This document shows, piece after piece, positions 22,886 to 32,700 of a stretch of 64,000 nt of DNA (positions within the stretch are counted from its first letter, which is position 1; every line of letters starts with the position of its first letter). The stretch covers positions 45,172,047-45,236,046 of the forward strand of contig CM061918.1 of the NCBI GenBank assembly GCA_031002005.1, in the 5' to 3' direction. Below the pieces are notes generated by a model, which saw nothing but the letters and a program-made list of their open reading frames with translations, was not told the DNA's origin and did not search any database. The position numbers were made by a program, and so were the translations under genes. The stretch is from Vandiemenella viatica. Its lineage: Eukaryota; Arthropoda; Insecta; Orthoptera; Morabidae.

Positions 22886-23817
22886 TTAACCCCTTAACCT
22901 ACAATGACGGGCATAGCCCGCGTACGATGGTTGGGCCAAACGTAAATATTACGGGTATAGCTCGCGTACGGTGATCGGGCCAGATGTGAATATTACGTGG
23001 AATATTTGTTACGCAATTACAGTCTGATGCAATAACTGTGGTAGACGCAAGTATTACAAAATGTTTATTTATACAAAACTCCAAAATATAAAATTAGTAA
23101 TCTGTGATGGTATGATATATTTCAAAGCATTCTGGTACATTTAAAGCAACTTTACACTTTTTACATTCCCACGTTGTTTCTTTACGTTTTTTATTTTTGG
23201 GACAAACTGTACAACATTTTGACGGTCTTAATTTAGAGGGTGTTGGATCATTGTGCTTTGGAAAATGAGCCCATTCCTTCGCGTAAAGTCTGTCTGGCGC
23301 ATCTCCGGAAGATAATACGCCTCGTTCTCTATAAATCGGTTTTGGCATTTTCTTCAGTAGAGATTCGGCTATGTTGATCTTATAGTCGACATAACATTGT
23401 TTCTTTACATCATTCAGTTTTTTCCATAAGATGTAAGAGTTAAAAAGACCAATATCAAACAAATTTTTTTTTTTATATATCCTTTCATGAATTTTCTCAT
23501 CACTGGAAAACATGCTAATATTTGATCTTGGAGATCAATTCCATTCATTCTCTTGTTATACTCTGCAATACAATTTGGTTTTAGAGTGCCCTTGGATCCT
23601 TGTGAAGTAATTTCGACTGCTTCTTGTTTTGTCGACAGCATGTAAACATCTCGCTTGTCTTTCCATTTTATAGCGAGTATTCGGTTGCAGCTTCTTATTG
23701 CGTATTCGCCCGGATTAGCGTGTTACACAAGTCGTGCCAACGTCCCGAACGCTGCGCGAGCTTGTATACAATTTCGGCCCAACATCTTCGAGTCTAAATC
23801 GTAGGTTAAGGGGTTAA
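22886..23817 (-). mobile_element. piggyBac-like element with TTAA target sites
   Basis: TTAA at 22886-22889 and 23814-23817 flanks inverted termini: ccccttaacctacaatgac from 22890, and the complement of ccccttaacctacgattta ending at 23813. The ~15-bp TIR and exact TTAA duplication are diagnostic of piggyBac. Inside the left end are two subterminal near-repeats (acgggcatagcccgcgtacg, acgggtatagctcgcgtacg). The element is only 924 bp and retains just the 3' third of the transposase, so it is an internally deleted copy. Confidence 0.93.
23094..23725 (-). pseudogene. piggyBac transposase, C-terminal remnant
   Basis: On the minus strand, after a stop at about 23726, it reads AIKWKDKRDVYMLSTKQEAV, then CIAEYNKRMNGIDLQDQ, a signature stretch of piggyBac transposases. 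A second frame continues with LFDIGLFNSYILWKKL and ends in a cysteine-rich domain (CCTVCPKNKKRKETTWECKK, then CFEIYH). The frame switch falls in a homopolymer at about 23462-23473 and is either a true frameshift or a sequence error. The N-terminal and catalytic-core portions are absent, so the element cannot move itself. Confidence 0.9.
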
Positions 23818-23840
23818 CAGAGATGGCTCTAGGTCAGTCT

Positions 23841-23992
23841 GCTCTATCCACATTTCTCTGCCCTTACCCAGCTACATGCGGAGGGGACATTTGTCATTCG
23901 TTTACCTGGACACAGCGGTCAGTTCGGATAGATAACACCGGGAGTGTATGGTGAGGTGAGGAGCGGAGCCAGGGTAACATGACCTTGAGCCG
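23841..23992 (+). repeat. Unclassified interspersed repeat, family D
   Basis: This is the fullest plus-strand copy of the repeat also found at 15061-15235 (minus) and 16357-16436. It runs from tgctctatccacatttctct through ttacctggacacagcggtca to aacatgaccttgagccgcc. Confidence 0.6.
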
Positions 23993-24009
23993 CCAGTTAG
24001 AAGTGAACA

Positions 24010-24250
24010 ACCGAGCGTGGTGGTGTAACGGATAGCGTTCTGGCCTCGCATTCGGGAGGACGGCGGTTCGAATCCCCGTCCGGGCATCCAGATTTGGGTT
24101 TTCCATGGTTTCCCAAATCAATCCAGGCAAATACCGGGATGCTTCCTTAAAAAGGCCATGGCCGATTTCCTTCCCATTCCTTGCCCCCATCCTTTCCCGT
24201 CTCTAAAGACCTCGCTGTTGAGAGACGTAAAGCAGTTAAAAAAAAAAAAA
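24010..24250 (+). mobile_element. tRNA-derived SINE family 2, full length with target-site duplication
   Basis: The 12-bp direct repeat tagaagtgaaca lies at 23998-24009 and 24251-24262, exactly flanking the element, which shows insertion by target-primed reverse transcription. The head reads ccgagcgtggtggtgtaacg and box B gttcgaatccccgtccgg. The body reads tttgggttttccatggtttc and aggccatggccgatttcc, and a run of about 12 A closes it. The intact duplication and A-tail suggest this is among the younger copies here. Confidence 0.95.
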
Positions 24251-24262
24251 TAGAAGTGAACA

Positions 24263-26985
24263 GGGTATAGTGGATAGGAGAGTTTCCCTCCTCACTGGAC
24301 GCAGTATTGTGAGATTTGCTGCTATGCCGAAACCGGGTGAGAACGTGTGGTAACGCAGAACAGGAGTGAGGTTCCCTAGTGACACGGACCAAACCGTGTT
24401 TACACACCGCTGTCTCAGGCTGCAGCAGCCGACACTGATGTCAACACCTTCTGTTATCTAATCGGTTTATAGCGACGCGTTGTCGCCTACAGCCCATACG
24501 AGGCCTGGCGCTCCATATACAGTTAACAATTCTTACAAGCGTTTCATGACCTAAGGTGTTTACTTATTTACTAGCCTCAAAGTCCGTCAGAAATTACGGG
24601 TTTAACAGAGTGTTCTGACAGTTCATTTCTTTATAGTTGCTTAACTAAATAGAACTGTTATAAAATAAAGTTCAATGTAATTTCTCATTCCTTATGCTGT
24701 ACGCAAAAACTTGTATATCACCCTAACCACAACTTTCACTAATATTGCCTCTAGAAAATCGAAGCATCAGTCACGCGCGAATTAATACATTCCCTATATC
24801 GCATGTCATTGTCATCATCAAACATCGCGATATGGATTTGACCCAAATTTTTGTTTTGTTATCTGTGATGCAGATCGATATTTTAGCGGCTGACACATCT
24901 TACATGCGGCTGAAATAATGACGCCTGTAAAAACGAAGGATCCTAAAAGTAAATCTTAACAGTTTATGTTATGCCACGTAATATTAGTTTTAAATGACGG
25001 CTGGAAGGAATGTTCTGGTAATTCATTTCTCTGCGTTTGCCTAAATAAATAGAATTGTTGTTACGTAATGCTCATAACCTTATGTTGTAATTTGTACATG
25101 TCTCGATTGCAGTTTACACAGCGATACAGATCGAACTTCTACTAAATTAATGATGTAAGAATTAGGGAACCAATGAATTAAAAACAAATCAGGAATCACA
25201 AAACCTTGTGCTATAGCGCGTGATATGGTTTTATTTCTGGTCTCATTTAGCGCGATAAATACGGAACTACTTCCATCCGTATAAAAATACCGTAACTGCA
25301 GTAACTCAGAGCTAATGAAAGCAGCTAAAATTATTTATAAAACTAAATTCATTGTGAATTATTCTGAAAAAAAGTGTCAGTTGTCATTTCGACATAACCA
25401 CAACTTCTACTAATGTTTTGTTCAAAATTCATATCTTCTATTACATGCGTACCAATACATTCGCGGTATTGCTATTAAATTTGATCCACTGGAAGTATTT
25501 ACATATGTCTAATAATAGTGACATCAGTAATAAGCAACTAATAATTAATATATTAAATTTAATGCAGTACGTACTTTTAGTTCAGTGTTTCGGCAAATCA
25601 CTACTTCGAGTATATTATAACAGCGACTTTAAATATCTAGTTCGAAAATAAATATCTTGTAAGCCCGTCAAAATATTACATGTTGAACACAACATTTTAG
25701 CAATTCGTTTCTTCGCTAAGTACAATTTTTTATCAAATAACGCTCATAATCTTTAAATGATGCATTGTAGATATTTCTTAGCTTACTGAAATAACCGTAT
25801 CGCTGTACAGAGAGTATAAGATAAATCTACATCGAACGAATTTTAATTAAGAAAGCAACTAAAAATTAATGTCGATTTTTACGAAATACGTACTTTTCTA
25901 TTAGTGTGGCAGCTTAATTACTCTGGATGCTTAACTGAATGGAACTGTTATTAAATAACGCGCATAATCTCTAACATCTCCGGTCGTTGTTGGTTGTTTA
26001 GCGGAGGCGGGAAACGTATTGTCATTACCGTGCTCTGGAACTTAGCGTCACTCTATGTTGCTATTATGGGGGAACCTATTGGGTTTGAAAAACATATTAC
26101 TCAATACTTAGATAAGAATCGATGGTGGCGTTGCATAGTGTCAGTATCGATGAAATGCGATGACATTACCCCCAATTATCTGATACAGCGATGTGAAACT
26201 TTTCAAGTTCACAATCTATGTTGGGTAAGATACATATCGCTAATATGTTGTTGCAAACAAACCAACATGATTTTATTTCAGCAGTACCTGCTGTAAGGCC
26301 GTGCAGATTGGTCGCAAGTATTCAGTTAGAACAATGTGAAATGTATCGTACCAGATGCCGTATTAAGCCTGGCCATGAGCTAAAATTAGAAAAAGGCTAG
26401 AAAAGGCTTGTGAGGAGAGGCTTAAACTGGCTTGTCGCTCAGGTGGGAAGGTGCAAAGTCAATATGTACACATAACAGACCATAACCTACGGCATTGCCG
26501 GCAAGAGCAAACACTGCCCTACCCATTCTGTCACCTTAGGAGAGGAATGCACTGGGAAGGCCTGGGCCACGTCGTTCCAGCAGAAAAATCAACCTGCATC
26601 GCCAACTACGAAGCAATTTACCCTCATCGTCTTTATATTTAAGTTTGCTTCATTACTTACACATTTTTACTTTTCTGCTTTTCCTCTTGTTTAGTATTTG
26701 TGTATACTTTGTAATACTCGTAATATAAGACCTGTATGCGAGTATGTAAAGATGCCAAAAGATCCGATTTTCAGGCACAAAGATCGAAAAATAAACGTTT
26801 GAACGGTTTTAGAGTGAGGGAAGAATTGATTTTTAGAGATATAACATGTAAATATCTATAAATAACGGTTGGTATCAAGTTAAGTTGGGTAGTGCATTTT
26901 TGGTTGGTTGGAGCGAAAGATTCAAAGTATTCCTTGTACTGAAAAGCATTATGAACCGTTCCGTTGCTGGAGTCTGGTAAGAGAT
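24263..26985. other. Unassigned region
   Basis: The stretch 24540-25990 contains loosely repeated AT-rich blocks (for example ctaaataaatagaa(c/t)tgtt, ataatctctaa or ataatctttaa, cgctgtacagag), which suggests old tandem or dispersed duplications. The open frames at 25994-26296 and 26451-26642 have no recognised domain. Confidence 0.35.
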
Positions 26986-27153
26986 CGTCTATTAATTACG
27001 TGAGGTGAAATGAGAGGGGGGGGGGAGGGTTCGGCGAAATCTCACCTGGTAAGGGGGGGGGGGTCGACAGGAATCTCACGTCATCTTTTTATTTCCTTAA
27101 AGAACAGTACAGCTAGAAATAAAGGTCTGCAGAAGACGCCAATCCCAACGTTA

Positions 27154-27487
27154 AGCTGCGTTCCCACGACGTCTTTTAACGAAGGCCGCACGCCGAAGTG
27201 TAAGGATGAGCGCGCGCCGCAGTTTAGCCATCGCTACCTCGCCACCATCTCCTCACCACGTTGCCTAATGTCGTTTGGCACGGAGTGCTGTACAGCAACA
27301 GAAGGAGTGCGCACCGCTGCTGCAAACCGATGGCAACAGCGCTCCACTACGCACGCCTATGATGTTTACCGACAGAGTGGGTAGCTGCGTCTCGTCCCCG
27401 CTAGCAGAAGCGGCCCTGTTCCTACGGCGTGTTGTTGAGTATCCGTCCCGGGAGGCCTCCGTTAAGAGACGTCGTGGGAACGCAGCT
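27154..27487. mobile_element. PIF/Harbinger-type MITE with TTA duplication
   Basis: The termini agctgcgttcccacgacgtc (left) and the complement of the right end (agctgcgttcccacgacgtc, continuing tctt) are identical over 20 bp. They are flanked by TTA at 27151-27153 and 27488-27490, the 3-bp target-site duplication of PIF/Harbinger elements. The interior is GC-rich and has no transposase. It is nested in the outer C/G-tract element. Confidence 0.88.
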
Positions 27488-27604
27488 TTAGGGTGGAGGG
27501 GGGTATAACCGCCCTTTAAAACTGGAGAGCTAAGAAAAAAAGGTAGGTCTTTGTCAGGGGGACAGGTCCCTCAAGACCTCACCCCACCATAGAGGGGAGG
27601 GAAT

Positions 27605-27726
27605 TAGTGTTGCCCAAAATCGGTCTTGGTCTTGCATTTTTGCAAGACCAAGACCAAGACCAGGTGTATTGATGCAAGACCAAGACCGGCCAAGTCTCGT
27701 CTTGTTCTTGCATTTGGGCAACACTA
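27605..27726. mobile_element. 122-bp hAT-type MITE with exact 8-bp duplication
   Basis: The TIR tagtgttgccc at 27605 is matched by gggcaacacta ending at 27726. The 8-mer gagggaat at 27597-27604 recurs exactly at 27727-27734. An 8-bp duplication plus a TAGTGTTG-type end is a hAT hallmark. The interior is made of iterated aagaccaagac / tcttggtctt blocks in both orientations, so nearly the whole element can fold back on itself. Confidence 0.92.
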
Positions 27727-28026
27727 GAGGGAATCCCACCAAATCTCACTACGGGAGGGGTTGGAGGGGGAGGGTGTACGGACTGCATGTAATTAAGGTA
27801 GTATGTGACCCACTTTATGGGTAATAAATACAGGAGTTGTGCAAAGGAGTGCAGAAAGATTTGTCTGCTTTATTGTTTTAAATTAAATTTTTCCGGGCTT
27901 ACGTTGTAATGCGGAATATCAGTTATCATTCAGGATGCATTTTAAACTTACCACGATCTCCATTAATATTGCTCGAAAATCCAAATATCTACCTTCATTG
28001 TGCCGCGGTCTTAGTATATGAGAGTG

Positions 28027-28238
28027 CATTCATTAATGACGTGAGGTGATTTTCCGGAATTCCGGACCCCCCTCCCCCCTCTGGTGAGACTTCGTGAGAT
28101 TTGGTCGGAGCCCCCCCCCCTTCCCCATCCCTACCAATCGACCTCCCAAGATGTCTCGTGGTCCGAAGAGCGGATATACCCCCCCCCCCCCGCCTAAAGT
28201 CGGTTTTTGGACCAAGATATCCCCTTAATGGACGCCCC
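28027..28238. mobile_element. C-tract palindromic TIR element, short copy
   Basis: The left end is cattaatgacgtgaggtgat and the right end is cttaatggacgcccc. Between them are aattccggac, poly-C runs and tggtgagac / gtgagatttgg blocks as in 30156-30546. It is non-coding and lies only ~125 bp upstream of the first DAAM coding exon. Confidence 0.7.
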
Positions 28239-28364
28239 AAGAGCTATGGAACATGGTAGCTTGCGTGTCCGATTACCACTTTTCGATTTTTTTTGTTGGT
28301 AGAGAAATAAAAATTGCACGTTATATATAATAGTAGAAAATGATGTTGTGCTTTTTGTTTGCAG

Positions 28365-28487
28365 CCGGTGTCGGGGTGCTGGCCGCCGCTGCCTTCGTCC
28401 GTCAGGTTGGACTCCCTGCTGACCTGCCCTTCCATCAGCATGCCGTCATCCTTCAGGACCCGCAAGGGATGGTGCGGCTGCCTACAG
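28365..28487 (+). CDS. DAAM: DAAM exon 1 (start codon exon)
   Basis: A polypyrimidine tract and acceptor (ctttttgtttgcag, ending 28364) open the exon and a GT donor (gtacag) follows 28487. The proposed start ATG is 28440-28442, giving [16 protein letters not shown], 16 codons ending in phase 0. A short basic segment then an aromatic/cysteine segment is the form of DAAM N-termini, and it joins directly to the DAEPPEITY of exon 2. The frame is also open upstream through 28365, with no in-frame stop before the acceptor, so a longer N-terminus cannot be excluded. The acceptor implies at least one further upstream, probably non-coding, exon. Confidence 0.82.
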
Positions 28488-29623
28488 GTACAGTAAACTC
28501 ATTATCACGTCATATACTCACATAGTCCATGCAAGCACGCACGCATGGAATTATGAAGCCAAATACTATCTGCACCCTTAACATAAGTATGTCGGATCTG
28601 GTGTATGGGGCTACGCTACTAGATGGCGCCACAGTCGAGGATGCCAGCGCCACAGTGACTGCAGTGACATCTACGGGAGGCTACTTAAGGGCAGCACACA
28701 GAGCCCCCTTCATGCCTGACCATCGAGGCAACATCACTCCGCTATCTGTCATTGTGTATTGTGAGACTGAGTCTAATAAACCAGATCATTGTATCATCTG
28801 TGTTCTCGTAGTTGCTCTCCACTGTCGGAGGGGTATCACAGCCTACCTTCGCTGATGAGCCATCAACCTCGAACCGAGAACTCCATTCAACCCGCCCGGC
28901 TCCTGCTCTTTCCCCGATGGATTCGACAAGTAAATGTTCGCGCCCAGCAGCCTAATGACACGATTAGAATATTAAGTTGGCACTGTGACCAAATACGGAA
29001 TACGAGTGAGCTGAGAGCGGAGTCCATAATGTGTCAAACTGTAGTGTGCTGTCACGCAGTGTCCAGTACTGCCGAAGCTGCTGGATTTGACATGTATAGT
29101 CGACTTCTCTCTCTTTTCCTTTCTTCCTCTCTTTTTTAAACTATCTTGTCTTGCATTCCTTATGTTTACTGAGTTTCCCTTGAAGTTTCTTGTATCTGTA
29201 CCTTGATTATCCTCCCAGAGACTTCGAGTTCCTTGAGCAGTCACACACACGACATAAAAGTTCCTCGAAATCACCTCAGATGAATGCCAAGATGGTTTCC
29301 TCAAAAGACCATGGTCCAGTTGCTCCCTTTTCTTTGTCCCCTGTTCTTTCCCGTCTTTAAAGGCATCGAATTTGACGAGCAAACACAAAAAAGGAGCACA
29401 GTTAGAGATTTTTTGAATCGGCATAGACAATTTCTATAAATCCGTGGAGAACGTTAATTTTACTAGGTGGCCTAGATCAGTGGTTCCCAACTAGCAGTAC
29501 GAGTACCCCCAGGGGTACGGGAGGATTTTTCAAGGGCTACGCGCGGCAATATCTTGGCTAAGGTAATTACTAAGACAGTAAAAAAAAAAAAATACACATA
29601 CATGACAATCACCAAAGGTAGTC

Positions 29624-29705
<82 letters not shown>

Positions 29706-32700
29706 GCGAGATTGAGCTGTTTCTTGAAGTGGTATTCGGGAAAAATTAGTTGGGAACTACTGGTCTAGTTGATTGAAGTCGTATACAGAGACACGCGTGA
29801 ATTCGTACGGAAACGAGCGGCTCGGCCAATGGTTTTACAGCATCTACATCGAGAATGTTAGCAATACCTCAGATGCATCAACGATAATACTCCATTGTCA
29901 GGAAGCGTAGTAAAAATCGAACATTATAATAGTTGCAGATAACCATACAACATGGTGTTTCAGAACAAATAACCTGTTAAAACTGTCGAACATATCTACC
30001 TCGCAGCACACTGAGGTTATCATCAACGGTTCAGTAGTACTTCTTGATTTGTTTTAAACAATTATTACACTATTAAAGAACTACGTTTAGCCTGTCGCGT
30101 TGAAGACCTAGCTAAGGCATTGTATAAACGCTGTATAGCCATGGATGTAGTGTTAGGGGCCATCCATAAATTACGTGAGGTGTTTTTCCGGATTTCAGGA
30201 CCCCCCCCCCCTCTCTGGTGAGATCTGGTCCGACTTTCCCCCCCCCCCTTCAGGTGAGTTTTGGTCCGTGAGACCCCCGTCCCCTCCCCCCGAGAAATCA
30301 TCCTCGCAACTTTGAGACCTTTTTTTTAGGTCTCACCCTTCCAAAGCCGGTTTCACCCCCACTTTTCGATTAAATCTCCCTCCTAAAATCGACATTCGCG
30401 TCATTTGTAGACTTTCTTTTCAAAGCTCTACAGTCCAAAAAATTTTGAAAACCTCACGTGAGATTTCCCTTGACCCCTCCCCCTTGGTGAGATTTTGCTG
30501 GACCCCTCCCCCCCTATTTTACCTCACGTAATTTATGGACGCCCCTTTGTTTGTTAGATCTCTGTGGGTGACCCAGTGGACGTCTGTGATACCTTGAAAG
30601 GATGCCGCTCGCAGCATCTGCATTGCAGAACAGCGCGGGAGATCTGCAGAGTACAGGCATGGAGAACAGGCGAAAAGGCCATCCAAACAAATCTGCATAA
30701 ATAGCGGCATCCTGTAAAAGCTTTTTTTGTATTTTTCTTGTGTATTCTTAAAGGATACATACACATCTGAGGTGAAACTGTGTGTTTCTTACTTGTGTTA
30801 CTTACGATAAATTTTTGCACTATTGAAAACATTAATTAAAACTAGCAAAATATTATATATACTGCGTATCACAAATTGATTGTTAAAAAATTAATGAGCT
30901 TAATTGGTGAGGACGTATGTTTCTTTCGACGTACGCAGTAATTATGTGTGATTTATCGTTTTGTAGTATATAGCAATTCCTCCCTTGCGAGTATTTTCAT
31001 GTATTAATTTAAGAACATATTTAAGGGTGCTTTTATTTTTTATCATTTTTCACCCATGTTTCAGAAGGAGAAAATGTTTTTGATCTGTAATATCCTCAAA
31101 TAGAAGCTCTTTCTCAGATAAATAATGTTAACGTCAACGGTGATTTTTTGTTTTTTCTTTTTTTTTTACCTACGTCTAGGCGGATTAAAGTCCATTTTAA
31201 AGTCGAAAGTGCTCGAACACTAGATAGTAATTCCACTGCACTTCACTGGCATTTTGACGTCATCCTAACGCGTGTCATCTTTTGTTTCTAAGTATCAGGT
31301 ATTTATCCATAGGCAAGAAGCAAAATAATGCGTTAGGTTAGCAATAAATGTCCGTGAAACACAATGGGATTATTCCTCAAGGTGTCACGTTACGAAACAA
31401 AAGAAGATCCACTTTAAAAAAATGAATTAAATATAAAGTCTTTATTAAGTTGAACCATCAATCGTCGCTACGAATTTATAGAGCTATTTTGCAGTATTAT
31501 AAAAAGGCTTCTGAAGAAAAAATTTCTCATTAATTATGACCTGTAATTATATTTGGACGACAAATACGATTTTATAATTTAGAACAAACGATTAAATTTT
31601 GGGAACATGGCCAAGGTGATTTCATAAATAAAAATAAAGGATTTAATTTTGTGAACATTTCTTTTAATTTCTATTAATTTAATTTAATTTAAATGCAATA
31701 CTTCTTTTCAGTATTCTGCTTATTTAAATAGAATTTGTATTATATAATGCCCACAACCTCAATTTTTGGAGTTATATCTCTGGTCGTCAGTACTGAAGGC
31801 CGAGTTCGTTACATTATCATTATGGACATGGCTACACGATGACCAAGCTTAGCCTTTTATTAATATAGATTGTGTATCGTTTCCTTGTCCTTGTTCTGCT
31901 GCTAAGAATTTATTAATGGTATCGAGAAAGTTCTGAGAACAACCGCTCGATTTGTGGCGTTACGGGATTGCCACAGGGTTTATACAGAGATTGGGTCACC
32001 GTTGTTTGGCAGAATACGACTCGGTGTTCTACCCCATTTTGTTGATTAACTTGTGAACATCCACTTTGATTTGACTGCAATGAAATGCTGGGTCGTAGTG
32101 ACATTGGCGATAAGATGAGGGAAATAAACTGACTTACGGGATGCCTGTGTATATTATTTCTTCCCTTGCACTGTTAGGAATTGGAATTCAAGGAAGAAAG
32201 ATTGCTTTTGTTACAAATAACAATATGGTGACCTACAGACGGTACCGGTTGAGCCGTATAAACGATGGTCCAGTGTGTTTGCTGTCTCTGGAGTGCCAGT
32301 CTGTTCAGCTGCCGCCAGATGTCGTTTGGTTCGGAACAAAACGGCCCATTGACGGTCAGAGCTAACACGACTGTGTCACAAAGCGAACAATACAGTCCGC
32401 TTGTACCAACAAAGGCTCCACTGTCTCCTCTATCGGATTTGTATAAAAGAGGTTGGAGGCAGTTGAACGAATACTGGTCGAAAAAGGCTGTTTATTACAA
32501 GTGGTGGTGTTTCGGATGATTGACCTTTTTTTAAATTACTTTTACGTTCCATATTGCTCCAGTGCATGCCACCTCATGTCATCTGTGTGAACAGTAAAAT
32601 AATACACAATTTGCAAGTAATTCCTAATGTTTCAGTGATAGTTTTGGTGTTGCTTCAGTTGTTCAGATTAAATTATAGAGTCGGATCCGGGAGCTTAAGG

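Larger units (their letters stand above)
26986..27797. mobile_element. C/G-tract palindromic element hosting two nested MITEs
   Basis: The left end (tctattaattacgtgaggtg), G-runs and ctcacctggtaagg match the TIR family at 28027 and 30156. The right part (aaatctcactacgggagg, then catgtaattaagg) is the decayed opposite end. Removing the insertions at 27154-27487 and 27605-27726 leaves about 350 bp, the size of the other copies, so the outer element inserted first. Confidence 0.65.

Noticed and set aside
28340..28525. Open frame AGVGVLAAAAFVRQ... across the DAAM start exon in another frame
   Set aside because: It begins in the intron, and the exon's other frame gives the DAAM N-terminus that joins exon 2 in phase.
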